The notes: generated by a model from the sequence alone, not told the origin. A stretch of 64,000 nt of DNA from Coffea arabica (GCF_036785885.1 NC_092323.1:4194501-4258500), one strand, 5' to 3'. Shown: positions 42,468 through 55,700, numbered from the stretch's first letter. Numbers and translations are program-made.

Positions 42468-44677
42468 TTAAAACAGTCCTTTACCATCATGAGTAAGACC
42501 AACCCTGGACTTTTGACCAGGAGGCCATTTGGTTTTTATTGGTTCAGTTCTCTTGAATTCTGACTCAATCGTATCAGCAATAACTCTGCAGGGAAAATTG
42601 ACTGCATGAAAGGAGTGGCCTTCAACTTTTAAAAAGCAAAACCAGGTGATCTCAAACTTATTGGCCTTGTCGGAGAGAAGCATAAAACTGACAATGAGTC
42701 AAGTATGCCATATACAGACATTCAAAAGGAGTTGACTTTCAAATTCCGCAAGTGTGTATTCCCAAATCTGAAAGTCTTCCCAATCTCAGCACCGTACAAT
42801 TGATGCATGAAGCATCATTTCACCAAAAGACACCCTCAAAAAGGTAAGAATAAGCATACCTTTGTCACATGCACCTTTACTTCCTGGGCCAGAAATGCTG
42901 CTAGAGGCAGAAAAGCCTGGGCTGGCCGAATCAACAGGTGGATTTCCAGATTTTGTAGCTGCAATAATTAAAAAATGAGCAGGCATAACTTTCATTGCCC
43001 CAACTTCGTTTCTGAACTTAAAAATGGCGCATACAACTCCTTCAGTCTGTCATGTTGGAAAGTTGAAGCAGTTAATCGTGATCCTGCAGAAATGAGGTTC
43101 ACATTGATTGAAATTCAGATTCCACCACAACATTTTTGCCATTGTTACTCCTGATCCAACAATCATCACCAACAATTTGGCCTGCTCTCCATAAAAAGTG
43201 TCCTGTCCCAGTTCAGAGTGTTGCATGCAGAATGGAAATGCCAATGAATGAAATAATATGGAATGGATGATCAACAAAACCATGTGTTTCTTGAACTACC
43301 AGATCTACAAGTAGAGACAAGGACTACTGATGCTCGAGACTCTTACAATCGTGGGGTGATTGCTTTAGTCACTGGTTTCTTAATTGGAAAGTACAACAGG
43401 ATAAGGTTATTTACGCAAGCCTTTTCTCTTGCTCTGTGAGATAAGGGGTACTTCGTGCTCAATGATGTGTTTAGATATGCTGATCATGCTAAACCAAACT
43501 CAAAGGTTGGAAAAGGCAGTGGAAATAGCGACGCACTTGGACATCAGACCCAAATCCAGGTATTGTTTGCAAATGTTTTGTCACGACTTCATATAATGGT
43601 GAAACCGTTGTTGTCACAACAAGAAAAGCCAAGTGATTGCTGAAACACAATCAAGGATTCATTACGATTGGTTGTTCAGTTTCACAACTGTGTCCTTGAG
43701 CATAATAACTCAGGAGCAATGCTTTTGACAACAATCAAAGACCAAGAATTTGGATGTCAGTTAATAAGAGTAGATAAGAAAGGTGAAGAGAGCATTATGC
43801 AACCAACATTCACCAGTCATGCAATCATGCTGACAACTTTATAACCACAGTATTGACAGGATGTGTTGTTCGGTGTTTACTATTTGTTTCAACCTCTCAA
43901 GATTGAATGACATGGTACAAAAAAGGCATCTGCTTGGAAATAAATAATTATACTACTCTAAAACCATGGCAACTTGAGTGAGGAAAAAGCAACTCTTGAG
44001 CAAATACAATCATTGTCGAATAAAGCTTCTGCACAATTCTAGTGTTTTCAAACGTAGCTAACAAAAATTTCATGGATGAACGAACCACAGAATTGTTTTT
44101 CTCTTGCAAATCACAACCCAATCTGTCCTATAAATTTTAAAGATCGGTTCGAATTGATGTGCTAAAAAAAAAAAAAACTGTTCTGCAACAAAAAATGATT
44201 TCCACAATGCATGTAAAACCAACTGTATAAATAAATTCTGCCTTGGGCAATAAACAGTGATCAAGAAATAGAGAATTATCTCAAGGTCAGCCAGCTTACG
44301 CAGCTATATCAAGTTAGCAGAGTTATTTCACAAACGGGTAGTGCAAAAATTGCTTATAGAAATGAAAGAATTTGGAGTAATTGACAACCGACGGAATCAA
44401 AACTGGCTCTAGTCTACGGGCAGAAGAATGAACCGCCGGAAGCTCCTATGAGAGTTAAATTTTATCCTAGACTTGCTCGGGAAATGTGCGACTTTACAAG
44501 AAAAATTCACAATTTTACTTAACCAGGCAGCTTACGATATTTCGAAGATAAAAAACAAATAATATGTCGGGTACCTCGCCCAGCCGGCCTTGGTGGTTGA
44601 TGGCAGCAACGGCGGCAAACGATCGGGTCTAGACGCAGATACAGAGGGAAACAAACAAGACTGCGGGAATCGAGCAT
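42468..44677 (-). CDS. Tentative spliced gene, product unrecognised
   Basis: Three minus-strand exons can be chained in frame: 44575-44677 (starts MLDSRSLVCF, rich in Arg and Cys), 42860-42958 (ATKSGNPPVDSASPGFSASS, then GPGSKGACDK) and 42583 downward. The last reads VIADTIESEFKRTEPIKTKW, then PPGQKSRVGLTHDG. All use GT-AG sites; the third needs an acceptor two bases past an alternative AG. If the third exon reads on it stops at 42468, giving about 105 aa. If it is spliced at 42485 there must be more exons downstream that I could not find. The first ~35 residues might be a targeting peptide. I do not recognise the family. It could also be a decayed or partial gene. Confidence 0.4.
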
Positions 44678-46089
44678 TGGCTTTGCGCGGTTTCTCTTTT
44701 ATAAATTTGTTCTTATGACTTTAAAAAAAAAAAAAAAAAAAAACAGAGAAAGCAGAGGTCATACTTCGGTACGTAAAGAGCATTAAAAGAGAAGAATAGA
44801 CATACCAGCGTTGCTTAATTACGGTTGAAATGGCAATATTTAGTGAAATGATTTTGCTAAATATTTAATTTCCACACCTAATAAGGAATTGTTAATATAA
44901 ATGGAAATTACTTATTTTTACCAAATATATACTTCTTTAATTTCCTATGATGATTTGCCATAGTTATATATTTTAGTGCTAAAATTGTCCTATATATTTA
45001 AGCATGAAATTAGATTTCTTTTAACACAATAGTCATCCAAAATCATATACTGTAATCAGAATGAAAGAGAAAGAAAAGGAAATCTAAATTATTTACTAAA
45101 TTAAAAGTTACTGCATATTTAGTCAACATGATTTCTTTGTTTATTTAGTATCATGCATTATGCTTTTTTCCTTCTTTACTCTTATTAACAATTTCCTTTA
45201 ATGCTAAAACATATACTATTGGTTTTTTTTTTTATGAAAGATATTTAACTATCATAAATTATCATCCAAAATTAGAAAAGAAAATACATGGTTAAAAGTT
45301 TATGTAAATCGTATCTTCTATTAATATATTTATAAACAATTAATGTATAATAAGGAAATTTTAATAAAAAATAAATTGCTTAAATTACTTTTACCTTTAT
45401 TTTGTCAAATGGCTTAAATTATTTTTACTTAACATATTCATTTTACTTCCTTATAATAAATTTACGATAATTAACTACAAACATAATGAGGGTAAAATCT
45501 TTTTTCCCCCTTTTGATTGAAGACGATTCTCATAGCTAGTTTGGGAGATGATATTTGAGCAGAAAAGAAAAGAACGGAAGATCTTTCCCATGTTTGGAAG
45601 TTTCAGTGAAATAGAAAAAAAAAAAAGAATTTGATTGATTTGGAAGGAGCTATAATTTGAAAAATTTTCCATCCCAAATCAAGAAAGCAAAGGAAAGCTA
45701 CGAAAAGCCTACAAAAAATTTTTAAATTGCCCATTCTATATTTAAAAAGCTGTTAAATGAAATATTTATTAATCAACATGTCCAAAATCACCTCATTTCT
45801 TTCATAAATTTCCGAACAACATTAAAATTTCTTCACCTCTTTTCTTATCCTTTCTTTTCTACCGTAACTTAACCTTTCTCTTCTTTTCTTTTCCATCCTC
45901 CACTCCCAAAATTGCTATCAGAGTCGATTTCCCCAAATCGACTTCCTTACGAGTTACTACTACTAAATTAGTGCAGTCCTCGATTTTACATTTGTACCTC
46001 GTTCATTTGACCTCAAGCCTCGAAACCGCACTAACTAACGATTCTCGCTGGGAAAAAAAAAAAAATAGGGAGAGAGGAAAACTTTGGAG
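44678..46089. other. Intergenic between divergent genes
   Basis: AT-rich, no coding signal. A poly-A/T tract lies at about 44722-44743. The last ~200 bases are probably promoter and 5' UTR of the next gene. Confidence 0.55.
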
Positions 46090-46467
46090 ATGGCAGCAGC
46101 AAAATCTTTTCTTCAATCTCTGCGACGCTACATCACGAGGCCATGGGAGATTACTGGACCCTGTGCTTCTCCAGAGTACCGGGGCGCCGTACCAAAGGCC
46201 ACCGAGTATCGGGTCCATTGCCCCGCCACTGCACCCGTTCCGGCTATTGTGCCCACTTCCAACCCGGAAACCGTCTACGATATCAAGTACTTCTCTCGCG
46301 ACCAGCGCCGCAATCGCCCTCCGATTAAGCGCACGATTTTGAAGAAGCCTGATGTGGAGAAGATGATGAAGGAGACCACCTTCGATGTCAATAGCTTCCC
46401 TAGGCCTTACTTGGCCGCTACGATTGTGGAGGATGATAACGCCATCGGTGGTGGTTACCAGAAATAG
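46090..46467 (+). CDS. Probable mitochondrial complex I accessory subunit (ESSS/NDUFB11-like), 125 aa
   Basis: Intronless small protein. The N-terminus MAAAKSFLQSLRRYITRPWE is amphipathic and basic, fitting import into mitochondria. Other notable blocks are TGPCASPEYRGAVPKATEYR, VPTSNPETVYDIKYFSRDQR, RNRPPIKRTILKKPDVEKMM, FPRPYL and the terminal AIGGGYQK. From memory this matches small plant proteins annotated as the ESSS subunit of NADH:ubiquinone oxidoreductase. I am confident it is a conserved plant protein and less so about the exact subunit name. The ATG at 46090 is the first in frame after a purine-rich leader. Confidence 0.75.
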   Translation: MAAAKSFLQSLRRYITRPWEITGPCASPEYRGAVPKATEYRVHCPATAPVPAIVPTSNPETVYDIKYFSRDQRRNRPPIKRTILKKPDVEKMMKETTFDVNSFPRPYLAATIVEDDNAIGGGYQK

Positions 46468-48909
46468 AAGGCAAGCAAGCTACCCTTCTTCACGCTATCA
46501 TTGCTCTTCCCTTTTCTTTTTCTTTTTCGGATTTTCGAATCTGGGGTTTTGATCCGTTTCTTGCTGACTTTAATTCCTGAGATTGTGATGTCGGGTTAAT
46601 CCTCAGTTGTAACTCACAATAGTAAAGAGATTGTCTGTGATGTTTTCATTTGGTTTATGTAGTCTTCTTCTTCAGCATTATTTGGAATTGGGGCTTTAAA
46701 GAATGTAAATGAGGAATCTTGACTGAACTCTCTTGTCTGTGTGTGGGTTTAAGGAGGTTGCTGTTTGATTGAAGGGATTGTGACTTATAAGTCTTGAATG
46801 GATTGGGGATGGAGTTTGACTGGAGTGGATTGAGAGATTTTTTATCTCAAGTTAAAGGGCTTCAGAGATGCACTACGGGGTTTGCTACCATGGCATCTTT
46901 AAGGATTATAACATGTGATCACTGGGACAATTCTTTATAACTCCCGTTTAATTTGAGATGCCATAGAGGTTGTACATAAGGGAATGAGTGAGAAGTCGCT
47001 TAATGTACACCTGAAGAACTGATTCCCAGAAGCAGCTAGGCGAGCTTCTTACAGAAGCACGTAACGTAAGTTTTTCAGATTGGGAAGCAGGGTTCGGGTG
47101 ACATCACAGTCTGGCCTTTGTGTAGTACTCATAGTGGGGCTTGAATATATGGGGGAGATAGTACTGTTATATTCCTTCAAAAATTGTACCCTGACCTTAA
47201 GTATGTATTTCATGTTCAATAATGCCTTGGCATTGTGCAAATGCTTTTCTATCAGAATACGGGGTGTCTTTGGCAGGTTTGTCAGGGTACTTGAGCTTAT
47301 CTTTGGAATTTGAGATTATCACTTCCTAGACCCAGTCCAGGGAGGCAAAGGCAGTTGATTCTGTCAAAGGCATATATTTATTAGAATTATGATCGAAGTT
47401 CAAAGAAACCTGCAAACAGCCTTGAAGAGTACAAGGCAGTTGCAGATTCTATTTGGAGTTTGGTGAATTTGGGGATGTTAAGATATTTCTGGCATGCTTA
47501 TGTCCTGGAGGTTGACCATTCTTTTAGAACACTTACTTAAGGATTGTTATTCTCTACAATTTTCAGAAAATCAAATTAGATTTCTAATGTCTTAGACACA
47601 CCAGCTGATACAGACGATAGGTCATTCTCTGAATATCATTTTGGCAGTATATTAGATGCCATGATCGTGATTTAACATTTGATGCAAATTTATTTGTTTA
47701 CCTCTTGCACCATCTTTTGATCAAACAAATTTGAGACTTATTTGGTTCCGAGTCGTGATGCCCCTAGGGTGGTTACTTGTAGTGTAATCTGGAAAGGGCT
47801 TCTACTTTCAGATTTCCCACTGCGAATGAAGCATGAACTTCTAACATATTGATTACACGAACATAAATTCAACTCATCAGTACAAAGTGAATTTAAGGAA
47901 GTGGGTTTGTTGTGGACATTTCAGATGCAATGAATTACTTTTAGTTTTTAACTAAAGTATTTAACAAGAGTTACACGAATTATGAACTTTTATTTTTTCT
48001 AGAGAACATACTAGATAAATGTAAATTGTCTGCCTGAAATTGTGCTAGTAAAAAAAATATGTCAATGCATATAGATTAGGAGACATTTTTCCTGCCTGCT
48101 TACATTAAGCAGATGCCTCTATTCCCAATGTGGTTCAGTAGCCCTATTTCCTTATGTAGGTTTTAAGGAACCTTATATGGTTGGGAATAAAGAGCAAGTG
48201 ATTCAACCTTGACTATCTCTCTTTCTTTGGAAGGAAGGGGGAAAGGATCAAATTATCATAAGAAAGCAAAATTTTTTGATGTTTCTCCCCTTTGGTTATG
48301 TCCAGCTTTTGGGTCAAGTTGAGCACTATGTTTGAAATCTACATTTATACCTTTTGCTGTTTGAATTACAAGGCACTGGTCTACTTAATAGGTATTTGCC
48401 TAATATTCTTTTTCTGTTCTTCCTGTAGACTCGTGAGCTTCATTGAAAGGACATTGGATCCCAATGACTGCAGAGAAGGATGCTTCAAATTGTCATCCAA
48501 GTTTTGTACACTTGGGCCCTTACATGTGGTTGATTATCTGATGAAGAAATATTCTTGTATTTTCTCTTTTCTTTCCGACTTTATGTTCAGATGTATCTGA
48601 TGGAAATAAACTGGATTACAACCTGAAATGTCCAGCAACTTTGTTGCTAAAAGTTTAGCTTCTCCCCTTGATTTTTCAGATTGTCCAGGAACCTCCTGAA
48701 GGTGTAGACGGTGTTGGCTATATTGTTTTGCACTTTTGGATGATCATCATAATTAGCTCAGTGACTTTAATTGATTGTAATTTGTAAAGACAATATTCGG
48801 AAACTTCCCCTCAGCCTGGGGTTAGCCCATGGAGGATGCCAATTTCTTTTGATTGATAGCTCGTCGATTCAACGTTTTGCCGATTTCTAGACTGAACTAA
48901 GTCAAGATG
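46468..48909. other. 3' flank and intergenic, no gene recognised
   Basis: Contains the 3' UTR of the complex I protein gene. Beyond about 46700 the base composition looks like intron or intergenic DNA. Short open frames at 47080-47313 and 48292-48600 lack motifs. Confidence 0.5.
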
Positions 48910-48920
48910 GTGGCCTGTCT

Positions 48921-48964
48921 AATTTTTTTTTTTTTGGGTCAAAGGTCAACTTCTATATATATTA
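48921..48964 (-). mobile_element. Tiny retroposed fragment with target duplication
   Basis: A 44-base insert, T-rich on the plus strand (so poly-A ended on the minus strand), sits between two copies of GTGGCCTGTCT (48910-48920 and 48965-48975). This is the footprint of a severely 5'-truncated SINE or LINE insertion. The 30-odd non-A bases are too few to assign a family. Confidence 0.6.
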
Positions 48965-49699
48965 GTGGCCTGTCTTAAGTAATTTGTGCTTTTGATTGCT
49001 GTTAACACTTTTAGCAACTAGAGATCAAATGACTCTTAGATGACTTTAAGACTGGTTGGAGATGGTTTATTACATGGGTTGAAGACTTGGGAGTTTTTAC
49101 ATGTGTTGCAGGCTTTGAAGCCAATTTTTTTTCTCAAACAAGGAAAAATGGTTGCAGATTCTGAAAGCCGCTTTTAGAAGTTTCATTGGCTTCCTTCTGC
49201 TACAAGTGCATCTTTTAACTCAGGTTGAGATTGATCTCTGCACCCCAAAAAAAAAAAAAAACTTTGGTCACTTCTGATGCTGCATGGAACCAGTTTTCAC
49301 TGTTAATCTTTCGGTCGGGGAGAGCCCGAGTTAGAGACATTTGGGCCTCACTCCACTATCGTTGGCCTGGGTGCTTGAGACAAGCAAACTGCTTGATACA
49401 AGTTAACATTTTTCTTGCAGAAAATGTTATCAAAAGTTTTCCTGCTCCAAGGCTTGATGGAGGAGGTAAGGGAACCAATGTCCTGAGTAATAGGGCTTGG
49501 AGGCCCCATCCAGGATGCTTTTACCGGATCAGGAAATTCTGCATGAGACATCCAGAATTTTTCTAATCTAAAAGGTTTGACAGAAGGGTCTTGGGTTCAG
49601 GGGATCGAGCTTAAGCAAGCTCGGACACTGATCCCAATGGAGTCTCGCTAAATGAATGAATTGGACTTCTGGGTACAAGTTACGCCAATCTGGATTACA

Positions 49700-50100
49700 A
49701 AAGACCCGGTCCAACAGTACGTTTGTCACCACTACAATCAAATCACGATCCAGATCATTATTCGCATAACTTTGTCTTGGATTGCAGATTCCTGCTCTTG
49801 CGGCTCCAGCTAGTTGAACTGAAGCATGTGTATCGGGAAGCTAACAGATGTGCTGATGCTTTAGCAAAGTTGGGATGCAAATTGGAGAAGCCTTTTGTGA
49901 TTTTTGAATCTTGTCCTCGAGAAATTTCTTTTGCGTATGATGAGGACAACAGAGGGGTCTAGCAAAGTTGGGATGCAAATTGGACATGCCTTTTGTGATC
50001 TTTGAATCTTGTCCTCGAGAATTTTCTTTTGCGTGTGATGAGGACAGCAGAGGGGTCTGTTTACCCCGTAGTATTAGGTTGGATTGTAATAGTTAGGCAT
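49700..50100 (+). mobile_element. LINE-derived RNase H C-terminal fragment
   Basis: The frame at 49723-49962 reads a chain typical of the RNase H-like domain at the end of plant LINE polyproteins: SHNFVLDCRFLLLRLQLVEL, then KHVYREANRCADALAKLGCK. Only the last part of the domain is present; no reverse transcriptase or endonuclease is in the neighbourhood. The reading frame ends within a 98-bp tandem duplication. A T-rich stretch and a short A tract near 50149-50166 may mark the old 3' end. Confidence 0.75.
49862..50057 (+). repeat. 98-bp tandem duplication inside the LINE fragment
   Basis: Two adjacent units (49862-49959 and 49960-50057) share TAGCAAAGTTGGGATGCAAA, TGAATCTTGTCCTCGAGAA and GACAACAGAGGGGTCT or its near match, with only a few differences. 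The stop codon of the fragment is created at the junction. Confidence 0.9.
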
Positions 50101-50416
50101 CATCTATTGTACTTTCTATTTCTTATTAATGCGGATTTCATGCTTTTTTTTTTACAAAAAAAAAAAGGGTTGTTGAAGGTTGCGTTAAAAGAAAGAAAGA
50201 AAAAGAAAAAAATGAGGAGCTGAAGATTGTACCTGTTGTAGGGCCGTGGCACGAGTTGGACGAGAAAAGAGAGTTAATAGCATTGAAATGACATTGCTTG
50301 CTTGACTGCTTGAGGATGGACGGTAAAAACTTCAAAGTTCTCGAAATAAACGGAGGACGGACGGTGTGGTTAAGAAACTAGAGAGCGGCATGGCATACTA
50401 GTAGTACTCCATAATT

Positions 50417-50614
50417 ACCGATGGATGTTGGTGCAAGCGAAAGGAGCTTGTATTCCTTAATCATGAGGTCTTGGATTTGAAATTTATAGAAATGAAAAAG
50501 ACAACGTTGGGAGAGCTTTCCCCTGCAAGGGACCTGATGCGGTTTAAACAGGATTAATCGTAGACCGTGAAACGGATGCAAATGCTTGTGGGTTATACCA
50601 AAAAAAAAAAAAAT
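50417..50614 (+). mobile_element. SINE, tRNA-derived, older copy
   Basis: Flanked by an imperfect 15-bp target duplication TAGTACTCCATAATT (50402-50416) and TAGTGCTCCATCATT (50615-50629). The head has TTGGTGCAAGCGAAAGG (box-A-like) and GAGGTCTTGGATTTGAAAT (box-B-like, decayed). The body includes CCCCTGCAAGGGACC and the tail ends GGGTTATACC plus poly-A. Body and tail differ from the other SINEs here, so it is probably a separate family. Confidence 0.75.
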
Positions 50615-51463
50615 TAGTGCTCCATCATTTAACCCATCATTGTTTAATACGAACTATTGAAATAGGGCTATTTTTGTGATTTCTGCTATATTATTTTCAT
50701 GTATTTGCATGAAAAGAACGTGTGGTCCCATTTCACAGTAATTAACGTATCAGTTTGTATATGAGATAAAAAAATTGCTGAGAAATAAAAAAATTGATTG
50801 GGAATCGTAACTTTCATGCAATCAAAATAATATTCGAAAAGAATGTTACCATCCAAACACGCTCGACCGGCAGATACGCCTTTCATTTTTTGGAACCAAT
50901 CCTTTATTTGGTTCGTTCCTGGGGGTCATTTTTCCAGAATAGAGCAATAGAAATTACGTTCGTGGATTGGGAGGCTAGAAAACATGTCTGCGGTACGTAA
51001 CGCAATTTGTGCTGCAAGAGAGGCAGCTTGCTTTTACTGTTTGGGGGTCATGCATGGCGTGCCAAACCAAAACGCATCGTAATGTCATATTGGAGGGTAA
51101 ATTTTCTTACCGTAATTGGTAATAGGCACTCTCCTATACCGTATGTTTTGTGTCAAATTAAGTAATCTTCTTTTTCTTTTCTTTTTTTGCTTGGGTGTAC
51201 CCAATTCAGCTTTCTACTGTAGCCAATTACAACTCAAAAAGGAGTGCAGGCCTCAGTCTGGTAAGTTCAAAGATTAAATTGCAGTCCCTCGCCAAGGGGC
51301 CCTCTCCGATTGAATCTGGCAGCTTACTGTCCCTTTCATCCTTGTTATCGTTTGCATCTCTATCATCATTACGGACAATTCTATGGCTGATACACGCAGA
51401 GAGAGAGAAAGTGATAGATATACAGCGAACAGTAGAGCCCATCCCATCCGTATTGCTTAAAAA

Positions 51464-51502
51464 GAAGAAGAAGAAGAAGAAGAAGAAGAAGAAGAAGAAG
51501 AA
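51464..51502 (+). repeat. (GAA)13 microsatellite, noncoding
   Basis: A perfect GAA triplet array of about 13 units in intergenic DNA, the same motif and roughly the same length as the coding array in the carboxypeptidase gene. Confidence 0.9.
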
Positions 51503-52635
51503 AAGTGAATAATAAGAACAAAACAGAAGAAAATATTTCTGAAATTCGAGTTACCAACACACAAAATTCGCAAAAAAAAAAAAAAGGTAAAAACTGTGAA
51601 ATATTAGCAAAGGTCATGCAGGCCACTGTTTGCTTGTTTCTGCATCTTCTGTCTAGGCATTTATTTCGGCTTTTAGGCCGTGAAAGGGGTATAGACGACC
51701 CTAGAAACGAAGAAAATGGGAAAAAGAACCGAGTGATCTGAGGAAGGGGAATAGTAAATGCTCCCAGTTAATGATACAAAGCTGGCAGAGAAAGTGAACT
51801 GCAATTCCTCTCTGGCATAAAACTTCAAAAGAAAAAGAGAGACAGATGAAACAACTTTGCATTACATTAACTTTAAAGGACCTTCTTTCTGTGTTTTACA
51901 GTCATCCTCGTTTTGGAGACCTACTTTTATCTCGAAGAAAGATGTCAAGTGAGCGACACAGCAGACTGCAGAGTCGACGGAGCATCCCAACTTCTCGTAC
52001 TCTTGCCCAGGATTTGCGACTAATTCTTGAATTTATTGGACGAGGCAAAGGTAATCTCTCTCTATATATATATATGCATGGATGGAATGAATGAAACTTC
52101 TTCAATACCCTGAGTTGCACTTTTTTTTTTAAATCTTTCCATAGTCATTAAATTGGGATATTCAGACCGTTTCGATTTGTTTGGAACACAGAAACAACCT
52201 GAGGTGAAAAGACCAAGCCTAGCTGCTTAATCTTTGGTGATGCAATATGTTTGAGACCTAAACATTGAAGGTCACAAATATCCTAGTATTTTGAGTTCAG
52301 CTGCTTGCTCTCCAGCTGACATGGAATCTGGGACAAGTAGGATTGAGGCTTTGATGCAAATTAGGCTTTGGACCAAGTCGTTCATCAATATTAGTAGTAA
52401 TCGGGAAAGAGCACTTCTCCTACTTGTATATTCTTTTTCAAGAAAATAAGACGAATTACACTAGTAGTAGGCGAGAAATTTTTGGGACGCATTGATTCCA
52501 TCATTATGGGTCATTAATTTGCTGATAAGTAGGTTCACTTTTTGATAAAAATTAATATACATTATGTTACAAAAGTGTGTGAACCTTTAAGTATCAAAAA
52601 TAAAACAAAAATTTATATTAGCCAAAAAAGAAAGG

Positions 52636-52780
52636 ATAAATCTTATATACACTATACTATCACTGTTGGATGCACGACACATATGCAAAATTTGGATTTC
52701 AAATTTAAATTCAAATTATATATCATGCATTCAATCCAACTGTGAGAGTGTAACACTGTCAATGTATAGAAGATTAATTT
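52636..52780. mobile_element. MITE-like copy, family A
   Basis: About 145 bases with ATAAATCTTATATACACT at the left, a central AAATTTAAATTCAAATTATA, and a right end CACTGTCAATGTATAGAAGA. It parallels the copy at 224-369. Confidence 0.5.
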
Positions 52781-55700
52781 AAAACGAATTGCAAATTTTT
52801 GAAGCCTATGAACGGTGGTGAGTTTTAGGGGCTTTTCCCGGGGAATTGCCTAATACTAGCCAACTCCATATATGTAGGAAGCAAAGTCCTGCCTTAGGTG
52901 ACTATAGACATACATAGATGTGACCTAACTAACTACAATCACCAATTAGCACATTCACGACCAAGTCAGCATAACCAGCCACGTAGTTGAGGTGAAGAAC
53001 CAAATCACCAATCATCTTTGAGCTGCGGGCTGCCCCTACTTTAACTAGAAGTGATTAGCCGCTTTCATTACCTTATTATTAAGCCCTTTTTTTTTTTTCC
53101 CTGGTTATCTTTTTAGAGCAATTACTAGTAGTAATGTAACGTATGATCAACAATTTTACACCGAGCAATCTGGTCAACTGATCATGCTACTATGATAATG
53201 CAACAAATTCTTGCTTGCCGAGCGAAATAAGACATATGATAAATGCGATTTTGTAAAGCTGGGAAAATTGAATGAAAAAAAAAAAAAAAAAAGTTTGTGG
53301 GCTGAAGCCTGACGCCTGCCGGGAGGCCTTCGAATGCAAAGATTAAAAAGGATAAGAGGCCGACCGTAGATCATAAGACGTGAATTGTCCTAGATTCTGA
53401 TCCCACAGTCATTCGTGTCTGGGATCTGGGGACCATTCATTCATCTCTGGCAATAATAATAATGGATGATTGGATTACCCTCAAAATCTCACTGCGTCGC
53501 TCTTCTCTCGAGATGCAGGATCCCTCCCCCCACAACCAACTGCACTGCACTGCTCATCTTTTTACGTTTTACCCCTACTGCTGCTCTGAAACTGAAACTC
53601 GTCTCTTCTTCTACCCCCCTCAACTAAAACCCTTACAAAAGATCCCCTACTACTACTACTAATTAACTGCGTTTATAATCGGCACTCATAAATTCCTAAC
53701 CTCTCCATACAGAGAAGAAAAGGGAAAGAAAACAAAAAGATTAAAGACTTTTGAGGTAATTATTGATCCTCAAATTAAAGAAGAAAGAAGAAGAATATAT
53801 AATTTGTTGAAATGAATGTGGTTTTTTGACTGCTTGAATTTCTGGTACCATCATTTCATTTTCGTGCATCTTATCTTGCCTGAGGAAGGACTCCAATGCT
53901 TGCTATAGGTTGTTGAAGTGCTTAAAGATTATGTCAGAATATCATACCATCTGCTGCTGCTGCTGCTGCCGCTGCTAGTATTTTGTGTTTTTCTTCTACA
54001 TGGCAGCAAATCTGACATGACATCCAAGAAATACCGTACTCATGCCCAACTTTAAACATGCGCATGTGAATCATAACAGATAGCTTTCTACACTAGTACT
54101 TCTTCTGTTCTCCTCTTTCTCCCACTTTCACAAATATAAAATCCAAGGGGCGCAACATGACAGTACCCCTCCGGCTTCTTCCCCCCAGGGCTAACAGTTT
54201 AACGTTCATATTTCCAAAAGAGAAGGGAATTACGAATCAGTAGTATTTCTTTGCCCTTTATACGTCCGGAGCTTCTTCCGGTAAAGAATGGTAAAATGGC
54301 TGAATTGACTTGGCATTTGAGTTTTTCAGAGCGAGATATTGATATATATATATATACATACACATACCATTTTCAACTTACTCCATGCAGGAAAGTTGAG
54401 TGGTCCTGATCCATTTTTCCTTTCTCTACAAAGTGGGCGTTTTAAAGAAGCAGTGCAGAATTGGTCCCTCACCTACCAAGTACATAATGTAAACTGCAAT
54501 ACCATATGCTGCTACTAATCTATAAGAATATATATATATATATATAGCTTCCCTCTGCTCGTGCATGCATAATACACATCAAAGATGACGCTGTTGTTGC
54601 TTTCACTAGTTTTTACCCAGACACCATTACTTTTCAAGATTGATCAAACTTTCCTAATTGACACTAGTTCTGCTGCCTGCTACTGTAACTTGGCTTGTCA
54701 AATTCTCACCCCACTTCAAGTAACATTTGTTTGCTTATATGTGAACAGAAGAAGACACGACCACGCATGCTACTGCTTGCTAGCTAAATGAACAAGACGA
54801 CACAGTAGCATGATTCCCTATCATATATGATTCATGACCAGCCAATTAAAGTCGTACTTAATTCATGACGACTCTCACTAATTAAATCTAACTTCAAACT
54901 CAATCTTGCATCTTGCTTCATCAATTTTTTTTTTTTTTGTGTGGGGGCGACGGTGCCCGTCCTATTGATTGGTGTTCTTAGAATTAGGGCCACGTGAACA
55001 AATTGAGTCCAATTAATATCTGTCAATTCAAGCTGCGTGAGTGAATGAATGCACGTAACCTATTCTTGAAAGAAAAATATATGGTAGCCATTAATAAGGT
55101 CTGAATACTCTTCTTGGCTTAAACTTGGACTTAAAATACTAACTACTCCTACTATATTTGATCAGTCCAAGCTCAAAAGAATAAGAAAAGGAAAATCAAT
55201 GAGTTAAGCAGCGCAGCGGCTCTAAAAGTTTTTGCAACTTCAATTGGAATTCAAGCAGAATTGCTTCTTCCTCTTTTTTTTTTTTTTTCTTCATTCAGTT
55301 GTCAATACAAGCATCAAAGGCCAACTTTCCGAGTAAACGTGTTCGATGGTCCCCCAAGGCAAAGGTTGTTGAAATAGAAACCCCGGCCTTTGCTTACTTA
55401 GAAGCAAATTAATTAATTTGTCTCTCAGGACCAAATGATACATATGTATACATATACATATACATATACTACTAGTTAGTACACACACACCAGCAGTGAG
55501 TGGTATTTGCCTGCCAGAAAACAACGTCCGGAGTGACATCGCACTTGCAGAAGAAGGTCACGACTTAGTTATCAAGGCAATGATAGCTCAGCATGCGTGA
55601 AGAAAATTTGATAAGATTTTGACTAGCACATTATTTTATCTGTCAGATGCCAAGGGTACACGTGGCTGTCTATGAGCCACTGCTTTCTTTCCTGGGGTTT

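Noticed and set aside
46003-46342. Alternative frames over the complex I protein (for example 45971-46342 plus and 46003-46218 minus)
   Set aside because: Shadows of the 125-aa frame, which has the conserved blocks.
51846-52094. Plus-strand frame with MSSERHSRLQSRRSIPTSRT, suggestive of a small bHLH-like or basic protein
   Set aside because: After the basic stretch it runs into TA-repeat DNA. A GT follows GGCAAAG, but I found no downstream exon to complete a helix-loop-helix.
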